Below, one piece after another: positions 1-6,614 of a stretch of DNA of 13,054 nt. The stretch lies in assembly GCA_902799855.1 (NCBI GenBank), contig CADCCA010000042.1, positions 1 through 13,054 on the forward strand. Direction: 5' to 3'. The translations under genes and the position numbers were made by a program. Position 1 is the stretch's first letter; each line of letters opens with the position of its first letter. This DNA comes from an uncultured Erysipelotrichaceae bacterium (lineage in GTDB: Bacteria; Bacillota_I; Bacilli_A; RFN20; CAG-826). A model generated the notes under the pieces. It made no database searches. It was not told the origin of the DNA and saw only the letters and a list, made by a program, of their open reading frames with translations.

Positions 1-1
1 A

Positions 2-250
2 GATATCAACATCGAAAAGGATGTCGTTCAAGTGGAAGAAAACAAATATGAGAACTTCATTATTGAAGAACTCGACTTATCTGTCCGTTCTTATAACTGT
101 TTAAAGAGAGCTGGCGTTGCCACTGTCTTAGAACTCACAGAAAAAACCGAAGAAGAAATGATGAAAGTCAAAAACCTTGGTAAAAAATCTCTCAAAGAAA
201 TCAAAGAGAAACTTGCGGCTTATGGCTTATCATTCAAAGATTTTGAATAA
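2..250 (+). CDS. rpoA: RNA polymerase alpha subunit, C-terminal domain (5' partial)
   Basis: Only the last 82 codons are in the window. The frame is open from position 2, so the GTG at 32 is an internal Val codon and not a start. The visible part is the linker plus the whole alpha C-terminal domain. The hallmark stretch [16 protein letters not shown] is followed by a helix-hairpin-helix segment ([17 protein letters not shown]) ending GLSF. This domain contacts UP-element DNA and transcription activators in the RNA polymerase holoenzyme. It sits 14 bp upstream of rplQ, the conserved order at the end of the bacterial ribosomal protein operon. Stop codon is TAA. Identification is secure from motif and context. 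Confidence 0.96.
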   Translation, partial: DINIEKDVVQVEENKYENFIIEELDLSVRSYNCLKRAGVATVLELTEKTEEEMMKVKNLGKKSLKEIKEKLAAYGLSFKDFE

Positions 251-264
251 GGAGGCCCAGCAAA

Positions 265-672
265 ATGCCAGCACAAGGTAGAAAGAATGTTCATGGTAAA
301 ACCGGTGTTAGATTTAAAGCGGCTTATACCAAGAGCAAATACGAAAATATGCTCCGTAACGTGGTCACAGATTTAATCATTCATGGTTCCATCAAAGTGA
401 CTGCTGCTACAGCTAAAGACGTCATCAAAGAAGCTGATCGTTTAGTGACCTTAACCAAAAAGGAAGATGTCATGAACGCCAAACGTCAAGCTGCGGCATT
501 CGTCCGTAACATCGTTGCCGACGAAAAAACCGGCGCCAATGCTTTAGATAAATTATTCAACGAAATCGGTCCTAAGATGAAAGATCGTAATGGTGGTTAT
601 ACTAAACAATATAAATTAGAAAACCGCCGTGGAGATAATGCTCCAGTCGTCTTAGTTACCTGGGTTGACTAA
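265..672 (+). CDS. rplQ: 50S ribosomal protein L17
   Basis: A 135-residue L17 protein of the large ribosomal subunit, placed after rpoA as in most bacteria. The ATG has an excellent Shine-Dalgarno (AAGGAGG, about 249-255) partly overlapping the rpoA stop codon. Recognisable family segments are MLRNVVTDLI (residues about 29-38), the Arg-Gln-rich helix KRQAAAFVR, and the C-terminal signature KDRNGGYTKQYKLENRRGD followed by APVVLVTWVD. L17 is usually about 115-130 residues. This one is slightly long because of an N-terminal extension (MPAQGRKNVHGKTG in place of the usual short MxxRKLGR start) and a few extra residues around VADEKTGANALD. A strong terminator follows, so this is the end of the operon. 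Confidence 0.96.
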   Translation: MPAQGRKNVHGKTGVRFKAAYTKSKYENMLRNVVTDLIIHGSIKVTAATAKDVIKEADRLVTLTKKEDVMNAKRQAAAFVRNIVADEKTGANALDKLFNEIGPKMKDRNGGYTKQYKLENRRGDNAPVVLVTWVD

Positions 673-689
673 TTATAGAGTATCAAGAC

Positions 690-727
690 AAAAAGTCCTT
701 CTATGTTGCGTAGAAGGGCTTTTTTTC
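690..727 (+). terminator. Rho-independent terminator of rpoA-rplQ
   Basis: The arm AGTCCTTCTA (694-703) pairs with TAGAAGGGCT (711-720) across a 7-nt loop, with one T-G wobble. The stem is extended by A/T pairs and a run of seven T follows (720-726). It lies 18 bp past the rplQ stop and closes the ribosomal protein operon. Confidence 0.92.
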
Positions 728-740
728 TATTTTGTTATAT

Positions 741-768
741 TTGATTTAACTCAAATATGTTCTATAAT
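741..768 (+). promoter_or_regulatory. Sigma-A-type promoter for the lipoprotein gene
   Basis: TTGATT (741-746) and a perfect TATAAT (763-768) are separated by 16 bp. The expected start is near 775, giving a leader of about 40 nt with an AAAGGA ribosome binding site before the ATG at 816. It lies directly between the rplQ terminator and the lipoprotein gene, which must have its own promoter. Confidence 0.7.
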
Positions 769-815
769 GAATATGCTTTTAAAAGATTAGCAAAATATAA
801 TGAAAGGATTTTTTT

Positions 816-1868
816 ATGAAAAAGAAATTTTTTACAACATTAGTACTATTTGCTTCATTAGCACTCACGGCTTGTGGTGGTAATGGTGGCAATAGTGGCG
901 CTTCTACAAAGCATACACATGATTATGGTACCGCTACAGTCGTTAAAGAAGCGACATGTGAAGAAGCTGGCGAAAGCGTCCAAAAATGTAAGATTTGTGG
1001 TCATGAAAAGAAAACCACAATTAAAGCCCTCGGTCACGATTTAGGTGAAGAAACAGTCACTAAACCAGCGACATGTAAAGAAAAGGGTGAAAAAACCGCA
1101 ACATGTAAGAGATGTAAAAAAGAAATTAAAACCGAAATCCCAGCTTTAGAACACACATGGGATGATGGCGTTGCTTCTGGCAAATGTGGTGAACCAGGAA
1201 AAATCGTTTACACATGCTCTGCTTGTGGCGAAACAAAAGAAGAAACAACTGGTTTCATTCCACACGTTTGGGATTTTGAAAACGCTACAACAGTTGCCGC
1301 TTCTGGTGATGGTGTTGAATACACAATTGCTAAATGTAAAACATGTCATGCTGATGGTTACTTCGTGGCCGCTGCAAAAGCAACACTAAGTTCCAACGCT
1401 AAAAAGAAAGATGCTCCAGAAGGCTGCATTAAAATGTCTCCAGATACCGCTTATATGACAGTTTCATTCGTTTTACCAGAAGCTAAGAGTGGTACATTCT
1501 ATCTCCGTGGCGCAATGGACTATTGGTATCAAGATAGCAATAACAACCAAAACAAAACATACTATGATCAAAACAATGGTCATACAGATGCTTCCACAAA
1601 GCAAGGTAACTTCAAATTAGAAGTCGGTCCAGATGAAGAACATCTCACAAACGTTGAACTTCCAGACAATACCTCTCTCAAATTTAGTGATATGTTACCA
1701 AAAGATGTTGGCTTTACAATTGATTCCACCAACTGGTCAACTATCGGTGATTGTATCGTTGGTGCAGCTTCATTATCTGCTGGCTTAAATATGATTAAGT
1801 TCACCAGAGTTGATAGCTATAACTTAGCGGTTCACGATTTCTTATTCGTCGTTCCACAAGCTGCCTAA
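816..1868 (+). CDS. Secreted lipoprotein with Cys/His-rich repeats and a possible carbohydrate-binding-like C-terminal domain
   Basis: A 350-residue protein of unrecognised specific function. Residues 1-20 are a lipoprotein signal peptide: a KKK N-region, a hydrophobic core, and the lipobox LTAC with Cys20 as the lipidated residue. A Gly/Asn/Ser linker follows. Residues about 33-178 hold tandem repeats of about 37-39 residues with the pattern C-x9-C-x2-C...H: C48/C58/C61/H74, C87/C97/C100/H113 and C124/C134/C137/H150. A degenerate fourth copy keeps only C174/C177. These resemble the ATCxxxG...CxxCG...H units common in surface proteins of gut Firmicutes. Residues about 185-350 are rich in predicted beta strand and aromatic residues, and end in a stretch (AGLNMIKFTRVDSYN...HDFLFVV) reminiscent of CBM6/35-like beta-sandwiches; that is a weak inference. 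It probably acts outside the cell, anchored to the membrane. It is monocistronic, between its own promoter and terminator. Confidence 0.85.
   Translation: MKKKFFTTLVLFASLALTACGGNGGNSGASTKHTHDYGTATVVKEATCEEAGESVQKCKICGHEKKTTIKALGHDLGEETVTKPATCKEKGEKTATCKRCKKEIKTEIPALEHTWDDGVASGKCGEPGKIVYTCSACGETKEETTGFIPHVWDFENATTVAASGDGVEYTIAKCKTCHADGYFVAAAKATLSSNAKKKDAPEGCIKMSPDTAYMTVSFVLPEAKSGTFYLRGAMDYWYQDSNNNQNKTYYDQNNGHTDASTKQGNFKLEVGPDEEHLTNVELPDNTSLKFSDMLPKDVGFTIDSTNWSTIGDCIVGAASLSAGLNMIKFTRVDSYNLAVHDFLFVVPQAA
918..1346 (+). repeat. Tandem Cys/His repeat region within the lipoprotein gene
   Basis: Protein-level tandem repeats covering residues 35-177, with a period of 39 then 37 residues. Three copies are complete (each three Cys and a conserved His before the next unit) and a fourth has lost its first Cys (Gly164 at that position). 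A shared core reads ATC, a Glu/Lys/Gly-rich turn, then CxxC, then a Thr/Glu/Lys stretch and I-P/K-A-L-x-H. The DNA copies have diverged, so the repeat is old and kept at protein level. A three-Cys/one-His arrangement could bind zinc, but this is inferred from spacing only. Confidence 0.8.
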
Positions 1869-1888
1869 TATACTAGCGATAAAAAGAT

Positions 1889-1920
1889 AAGGCTAAGGAG
1901 TTAATCCCTAGCCTTTTGTT
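1889..1920 (+). terminator. Rho-independent terminator after the lipoprotein gene
   Basis: AAGGCTAAGGA (1889-1899) pairs with TCCCTAGCCTT (1905-1915) across a 5-nt loop with a single mismatch. A short T-rich tail (TTTTGTT) follows. It lies 20 bp past the stop codon. Confidence 0.85.
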
Positions 1921-1932
1921 ATGCATTGGCCT

Positions 1933-1961
1933 TTGTGTTTATTCTTTAAACAAAGTATATA
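1933..1961 (+). promoter_or_regulatory. Probable gpsA promoter
   Basis: TTGTGT (1933-1938) and TATATA (1956-1961) are 17 bp apart, directly after the preceding terminator and about 55 bp before the gpsA start. The hexamers match consensus only moderately. An imperfect palindrome with arms CTTTGT (1931-1936) and ACAAAG (1950-1955) fills the spacer and overlaps the -35. Confidence 0.45.
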
Positions 1962-2015
1962 TTTTGAAAAGCACGGCAATGTGATAAGGTAGAGCGTGAA
2001 CAAAAGGTAATTAAT

Positions 2016-3023
2016 ATGAAACGTATTGGTATATTAGGCGCTGGTACATGGGGTACCGCATTAGCAAACTTATTAACAAGTGTGGGTCATCAAGTCATGC
2101 TTTGGAGTAGATTCCCTGAAGAAGTTAACTCCATCATGAAAACCCACAAACATAAAAATCTTCCAGGAGTAGAAATTGATCGCAATATCCTTTATTCCTG
2201 CAATATTGAAGAAGCAGTGGAAGATAAAGATGTCATCGTCATGGCCGTACCTTCCATTTATGTGCGCGAAACGACCGCGCTAGCGAAGAAATACTTCAAA
2301 CCTAACCAAATTATCGTTACCGTCGCTAAAGGCGTGGAAAAAGGCACTTTAATGACAACTAGTGAGATTATTCACGATGTTTTAAAAGAAAAAAATCTTC
2401 CAGTCGTCGCGTTAAGCGGTCCAACTCACGCCGAAGAAGTCGCTATTGGCTTACCAACATTAATCGTTTCTGCTTGTGAAAGACTTCAATATGCAGAAGA
2501 GATTCAAGATATCTTCTATTCATCCAAATGCCTACGCGTATACACGAACCAAGACATCTTAGGTGTCGAACTCTGTGGTGCGCTTAAAAACATCATCGCT
2601 TTAGCCGCTGGTATGAGTGATGGCTTAGGATATGGTGATAACGCTAAAGCCGCTTTAATCACAAGAGGTCTTAGAGAAATCACTAAAATCGGTTTAGCGA
2701 TGGGTGCTAATGTTAATACCTTCTCTGGTTTAACTGGTATTGGTGATATCGTTGTGACCGCCACTAGTGTGCATTCTAGAAACCATAAAGCCGGTTATTT
2801 ATTAGGCCAAGGTTATTCCTTAGAAGAAGCATTAGAAAAAGTCGGTATGGTCGTGGAAGGCCTTAATTCATTAGATGCCGCTATCGAATTAGAAAAAAAA
2901 TACAATTTACAACTTCCAATTATCGATACCGTTGCTGCGATTATCGAAGGAAAAGTCAAAGTTAAAGAAGCTGTTAGCAAATTATTTGCTCGTAAGAAAC
3001 AAAACGAAATTGCTTACATTTAA
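2016..3023 (+). CDS. gpsA: NAD(P)H-dependent glycerol-3-phosphate dehydrogenase
   Basis: A 335-residue cytoplasmic enzyme that reduces dihydroxyacetone phosphate to sn-glycerol-3-phosphate, the first committed precursor of membrane phospholipids. The N-terminal Rossmann fold shows GILGAGTWGTALA (GxGxxG at residues 8-13). The substrate domain shows VAKGVEKGT, LSGPTHAEEV and the catalytic segment GVELCGALKNIIALAAG with Lys191 as the expected catalytic lysine. It continues through GLGYGDNAKAALITRGL and the LTGIGDIVVT motif. Length and motif order fit the full family. The ATG at 2016 has an AAAGGT ribosome binding site about 7 nt upstream. It stands alone between a promoter and a terminator. Confidence 0.96.
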   Translation: MKRIGILGAGTWGTALANLLTSVGHQVMLWSRFPEEVNSIMKTHKHKNLPGVEIDRNILYSCNIEEAVEDKDVIVMAVPSIYVRETTALAKKYFKPNQIIVTVAKGVEKGTLMTTSEIIHDVLKEKNLPVVALSGPTHAEEVAIGLPTLIVSACERLQYAEEIQDIFYSSKCLRVYTNQDILGVELCGALKNIIALAAGMSDGLGYGDNAKAALITRGLREITKIGLAMGANVNTFSGLTGIGDIVVTATSVHSRNHKAGYLLGQGYSLEEALEKVGMVVEGLNSLDAAIELEKKYNLQLPIIDTVAAIIEGKVKVKEAVSKLFARKKQNEIAYI

Positions 3024-3044
3024 TCAAAACAAATCGCAAATAGT

Positions 3045-3078
3045 AGTGGGTTGAACACATCAATCCACTTTTATTTTG
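3045..3078 (+). terminator. Rho-independent terminator after gpsA
   Basis: AGTGGGTTGA (3045-3054) pairs with TCAATCCACT (3060-3069) around a 5-nt loop with one G-T wobble, followed by TTTTATTTT. It lies 21 bp past the gpsA stop, so rex-adhE does not depend on gpsA transcription. Confidence 0.9.
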
Positions 3079-3155
3079 TATTTACATTCAATGCTATTGC
3101 AACACAAAAAACAATTAAAAATATTGAAAATATAGGATACTTCGGTAAAAAATTA

Positions 3156-3184
3156 TTGAAATATCTTTATTGTTGGTATATAAA
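3156..3184 (+). promoter_or_regulatory. Promoter of the rex-adhE operon
   Basis: TTGAAA (3156-3161) and TATAAA (3179-3184) are separated by an ideal 17 bp. Transcription would start near 3190. This makes the upstream TTG codons at 3170 and 3173, which lie inside the promoter, unusable as rex starts and favours the ATG at 3215. The leader would be about 25 nt with no clear Shine-Dalgarno. Confidence 0.65.
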
Positions 3185-3188
3185 AAGA

Positions 3189-3206
3189 TTGGTAAAAAAA
3201 TACCGA
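3189..3206 (+). promoter_or_regulatory. Candidate Rex operator at the rex-adhE start site
   Basis: An 18-bp imperfect palindrome, TTGGTAAAAAAATACCGA, with arms GGTA/TACC. It is the same length as the classical Rex site and agrees with TTGTTAA-N4-TTAACAA at 10 of 14 defined positions by my count. It covers the predicted transcription start. A second half-site, TTCGGTA (3141-3147), sits upstream of the -35 and is the exact inverse of TACCGAA at 3201-3207. Rex genes are commonly autoregulated, so the placement is suggestive, but binding is inferred only. Confidence 0.35.
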
Positions 3207-3214
3207 ACTATTCT

Positions 3215-3841
3215 ATGAGCCCAAGAGTTTCGTTAAAACAAATCGAAAGATATCCTGTTTACTTAAACGTATTACTATCTTTAAGAAACATTGGTATTAA
3301 CAAAGTTAATTCTCGTCAATTAGCGGATGCTTTAGGCGTCTCAGAAGAACAGGTGAGAAAGGATTTACAAATCGTCTCCCCTCATAGTTCGAAACCAGGT
3401 TGTTCTAGAGATGTTAATTTATTAATTAATCATTTAAAAGATTATTTAGGATATAACACAGTTAATCGCGCTGTCTTAGTGGGCGTTGGTCATTTAGGCA
3501 GTGCTCTTTTATCCTTTAAAGGTTTTGATGACTATGGTTTAGATATCGTTGCAGGTTTTGATGTTGATCCATCCATCACGGGTGAATTAGTTAACGATAA
3601 ACCTGTTTTCTCTATCTTTAATTTAGATAATAAGATTAAGGAATTAGATGTCGAAGTCGCGATTATTGCCACTCCAAAGGAAGCAGCACAAGAAGTCGTT
3701 AATAAATTAATCAATAGTGGCATTAAAGCTATTTGGAACTTTGTTCCTGTGCATTTAGATGTCCCTAGTGATGTCATTGTGGAAAATATGGATTTAGCCC
3801 GCTCTTTAGCGGTGTTCTTCCATCGAATAAATAAGAAATAG
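3215..3841 (+). CDS. rex: Redox-sensing transcriptional repressor Rex
   Basis: A 208-residue protein, counting from the ATG at 3215. It is a homodimeric repressor that senses the NADH/NAD+ ratio: NADH binding releases it from DNA, switching on fermentation genes. The N-terminal winged helix-turn-helix covers about residues 8-54, with QIERYPVYLNVLLSL and the recognition segment VNSRQLADALGVSEEQVRKDLQ. The Rossmann NAD domain follows with VLVGVGHLGSALLS (GxGxxG at 90-95), DIVAGFDVDP and VEVAIIATPKEAAQEV. It ends with the conserved IKAIWNFVPVHLDVPSDVIVENMDLARSL, whose last helix is the domain-swapped dimer helix. After the recognition helix it has IVSPHSSKPGCSRDV instead of the common SYFGEFGKRGVGY, a variant I associate with a second Rex subfamily in Clostridia. 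A longer TTG start at 3170 is possible but lies within the promoter and lacks a ribosome binding site. adhE begins 12 bp downstream, a typical Rex target. Confidence 0.93.
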   Translation: MSPRVSLKQIERYPVYLNVLLSLRNIGINKVNSRQLADALGVSEEQVRKDLQIVSPHSSKPGCSRDVNLLINHLKDYLGYNTVNRAVLVGVGHLGSALLSFKGFDDYGLDIVAGFDVDPSITGELVNDKPVFSIFNLDNKIKELDVEVAIIATPKEAAQEVVNKLINSGIKAIWNFVPVHLDVPSDVIVENMDLARSLAVFFHRINKK

Positions 3842-3853
3842 GAGGCAAGAATT

Positions 3854-6472
3854 ATGCCTGAAGAAAAAGTAGTAGCCCCAGAAGTTATTAAAGAAATCAA
3901 TGATTTAGTGGCTAAAGGTGTTAAGGCCCTTGAAGAATTTGAAAACCTTAACCAAGAACAAATCGATTACATCGTCGCTAAATGTTGTGTCGCGGGCTTA
4001 GACCATCATGGTACGTTAGCCAAAGCCGCCATCGAAGAAACACATCGTGGTGTCTTTGAAGACAAAGCGACCAAGAACTTATTCGCTTGCGAATACGTAC
4101 AAAACAACATGCGTTCATTAAAAACAGTTGGTGTGGTGAGCAATAACCCAGTGACTGGTATTACTGAAATCGCTGAACCTGTCGGTGTTATCTGTGGTAT
4201 TACCCCAGTTACTAACCCAACAAGTACAGTCATCTTTAAATCATTGATTTGTTTAAAGACCAGAAACCCAATCATCTTTGCGTTCCACCCATCCGCTCAA
4301 CAAAGCAGTAAGCAAGCTGCTGTCTTGATGAAAGAAGTCGCGGAAGCCGCTGGTGCGCCAAAGAACTGTATTCAATGGATTGAACATCCAAGTATGGATG
4401 CCACTCATACCTTAATGAATCACCCAGATGTTGCAACCATCTTAGCCACAGGCGGTAATGCCATGGTTAAAGCCGCTTATAGTTGTGGTAAGCCTGCCAT
4501 GGGTGTTGGTGCGGGTAACGTTCCTGCTTATATGAATAAATCATGTGACGTTGAACAAGCAGTCAATGATATCGTCTTATCCAAGTCCTTTGATAACGGT
4601 ATGATCTGCGCTTCAGAACAAGCCGCTATTATAGACCAAGACATTTGGGATGAAGCCATCGCTTTATTCAAACGTTTCAAAGTCTATTTCGTCAATAAAG
4701 AAGAAAAGATTAAATTATCTAGATACATGTTTGGCTATGCCGAAGGTGATAAAGATGTCGAACAAGGCAAACTCAATCCAGACATCGTTGGCCAATCCGC
4801 TTATTGGATTGCTAAACAAGCCGGATTTGAAGTTCCAGAAGACACTTCTGTTCTTGGTGTTTTCTGCCAACAAGTTGGACCAAAAGAACCAATTTCTAGA
4901 GAAAAACTATCACCCGTCCTCGCTTATTTCTGTGTGAAGGATGAAAAAGAAGGCTTCCAAAGAGCCAAAGAAATGGTGGAATTTAACGGCTTAGGTCATA
5001 GTGCTGTTATCCACTGCAAAGAACAAAAAATGGCCGATGATTTCGGTGAACTTGTGAAAGCCATTCGTATTATTTGGAATTCTCCATCCTCTTTCGGTGG
5101 TATTGGTAATGTCTATAACTCATTCCTACCATCATTAACCCTTGGTTGTGGTTCTTATGGCCATAATTCCATTGGCGGCAACGTCAGTGCGGTTAATTTA
5201 TTAAACATCAAACAAGTTGGTAAAAGGAGAAATACTATGCAATGGTTTAAAGTTCCTGCGAAGATTTATTTCGAACGCAATTCCATTCAATATTTAAAAG
5301 ACTGTAAAGAAATGCACAAAGTCTTTATCGTCACAGATAAATCCATGATTGAATTAGGCTTCTTATCTAAGATTGAAGAACAACTCAACCAAAGAAACGA
5401 AAGACCAATCATGCAAATCTGCAGTGGTGTTGAACCAGATCCAGATATTTCCAGTGTCAGAAAAGGCGCGGAAATGATGAAGCAATTCGAACCAGATACC
5501 ATTATCGCTTTAGGTGGTGGTTCTGTCATGGACGCTGCTAAAGGTATGTGGTTATTCTATGAACACCCAGAAGTTAACTTCGATGACTTAAAACAAAAGT
5601 TCATGGATATTAGAAAGAGAGCCTTCAAATACCCAGAATTAGGTAAGAAATCTCGTTTAATCTGTATCCCAACAACTTCCGGTACCGGTAGTGAAGTTAC
5701 TCCATTCGCTGTTATTTCTGATAAGGCAAATAACAAGAAATATCCATTAACTGACTACTCCTTAACACCAACCATTGCCATCGTCGATCCTGAGTTTACA
5801 ACCTTCCTTCCAAAGGCTGCCACAGCGATGACTGGTTTAGATGTTTTGACTCACGCGATTGAGGCTTATGTCTCAGTTATGGCTAATGATTTCACTGATG
5901 GTTTATGCTTAAAAGCTATTCAATTAGTGTTCAAATACCTACCCCGTGCAGTGAAAAACGGCCCAAATGACTTAGAAGCTAGAGAAAAAATGCACAACGC
6001 TGCAACCATCGCTGGTATGGCGTTTGCGAACGCATTCTTAGGTATGACACACAGCCTTGCTCATAAGGTAGGCGCGGAGTTCCACGTCGTTCATGGCTAT
6101 GCCTGCGCTATCTTGCTCCCACATGTCATCCGCTATAATGGTCAAGTGCCGACAAAGTTAAGTGTCTGGCCAAAATATAACCACTATAACGCTGATAAGA
6201 AATATCAAGAAATCGCTGGTTTATTAGGTTTTAAAGCCAAGACTCCAGAAGAAGGCGTTGATTCCTTAGCAAAAGCAGTTACTGCCTTAATTAGAGAATG
6301 TGGCTTAGATCCAAACTTCCAAGCTTGTGGTATTGATGAAAAAGAATGGATGAAGAAGCTCGATGAAATCGCAGTGCTCGCTTATGAAGATCAATGTTCA
6401 CCAGCGAACCCACGTATGCCAATCGTCGAAGACATGAAGCAAATGCTCATCGATGCTTACAAAGGCAACTAA
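3854..6472 (+). CDS. adhE: Bifunctional acetaldehyde-CoA/alcohol dehydrogenase
   Basis: An 872-residue, full-length AdhE that reduces acetyl-CoA to acetaldehyde and then ethanol, oxidising two NADH. The N-terminal aldehyde dehydrogenase half (about residues 1-450) has the catalytic Cys252 in FDNGMICASEQA and the preceding GVGAGNVPAY segment. A linker leads to the iron-dependent alcohol dehydrogenase half from about residue 462 (MQWFKVPAKIYFERNS), with the nucleotide motif GGGSVMDAAKG (554-564). The expected iron ligands are all present: Asp663 and His667 in GLDVLTHAIEAY, and His733 and His747 in HSLAHKVGAEFHVVHG. These match E. coli AdhE D653/H657/H723/H737 with a constant offset of ten. Such enzymes form long filaments (spirosomes). 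An AGGAGG ribosome binding site (3840-3845) overlaps the rex stop codon, so rex and adhE are co-transcribed and adhE is the likely direct target of Rex. Confidence 0.97.
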   Translation: MPEEKVVAPEVIKEINDLVAKGVKALEEFENLNQEQIDYIVAKCCVAGLDHHGTLAKAAIEETHRGVFEDKATKNLFACEYVQNNMRSLKTVGVVSNNPVTGITEIAEPVGVICGITPVTNPTSTVIFKSLICLKTRNPIIFAFHPSAQQSSKQAAVLMKEVAEAAGAPKNCIQWIEHPSMDATHTLMNHPDVATILATGGNAMVKAAYSCGKPAMGVGAGNVPAYMNKSCDVEQAVNDIVLSKSFDNGMICASEQAAIIDQDIWDEAIALFKRFKVYFVNKEEKIKLSRYMFGYAEGDKDVEQGKLNPDIVGQSAYWIAKQAGFEVPEDTSVLGVFCQQVGPKEPISREKLSPVLAYFCVKDEKEGFQRAKEMVEFNGLGHSAVIHCKEQKMADDFGELVKAIRIIWNSPSSFGGIGNVYNSFLPSLTLGCGSYGHNSIGGNVSAVNLLNIKQVGKRRNTMQWFKVPAKIYFERNSIQYLKDCKEMHKVFIVTDKSMIELGFLSKIEEQLNQRNERPIMQICSGVEPDPDISSVRKGAEMMKQFEPDTIIALGGGSVMDAAKGMWLFYEHPEVNFDDLKQKFMDIRKRAFKYPELGKKSRLICIPTTSGTGSEVTPFAVISDKANNKKYPLTDYSLTPTIAIVDPEFTTFLPKAATAMTGLDVLTHAIEAYVSVMANDFTDGLCLKAIQLVFKYLPRAVKNGPNDLEAREKMHNAATIAGMAFANAFLGMTHSLAHKVGAEFHVVHGYACAILLPHVIRYNGQVPTKLSVWPKYNHYNADKKYQEIAGLLGFKAKTPEEGVDSLAKAVTALIRECGLDPNFQACGIDEKEWMKKLDEIAVLAYEDQCSPANPRMPIVEDMKQMLIDAYKGN

Positions 6473-6484
6473 TTAAACGATATA

Positions 6485-6518
6485 AAACTGGCCCTCTGCA
6501 TTTTGGGTCAGTTTTTTT
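6485..6518 (+). terminator. Rho-independent terminator of rex-adhE
   Basis: AACTGGCCC (6486-6494) pairs with GGGTCAGTT (6505-6513) around a 10-nt loop, with one G-T wobble, followed by a run of seven T. It starts 13 bp past the adhE stop. Confidence 0.92.
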
Positions 6519-6539
6519 GTTGATTTAAGTGATTAACAA

Positions 6540-6553
6540 CAACCATTTGGTTG
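6540..6553 (+). promoter_or_regulatory. Operator-like palindrome overlapping the antitoxin gene promoter
   Basis: CAACCATTTGGTTG has perfect 6-bp arms around a TT centre. Its last three bases are part of the -35 hexamer of the next promoter, a place where a bound repressor would block RNA polymerase. Phd/YefM proteins repress their own operons through palindromes at the promoter, so this is the natural candidate site for the protein encoded at 6615. This is inferred from position and symmetry. Confidence 0.45.
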
Positions 6554-6579
6554 ACATTGCTTCTTCAATATTTTATAAG
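6551..6579 (+). promoter_or_regulatory. Promoter of the Phd/YefM-like gene
   Basis: A consensus -35 TTGACA (6551-6556) and TATAAG (6574-6579) are spaced by 17 bp. The start site would fall near 6586, giving a leader of about 29 nt that contains a perfect 10-bp palindrome CTTTTAAAAG (6594-6603) running into the ribosome binding site. Confidence 0.75.
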
Positions 6580-6614
6580 TTACTTGATAGAAACTTTTAA
6601 AAGGAGGTACCAGC

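Noticed and set aside
3170..3214. Longer rex reading frame beginning at TTG 3170
   Set aside because: The TTG lies between a well-spaced -35 (3156-3161) and -10 (3179-3184), upstream of the likely transcript start, with no ribosome binding site. The ATG at 3215 also fits the usual Rex N-terminus better.
3532..3900. Minus-strand reading frame across the rex-adhE junction
   Set aside because: It overlaps two strongly supported genes and their ribosome binding site; its composition is that of an antisense shadow.
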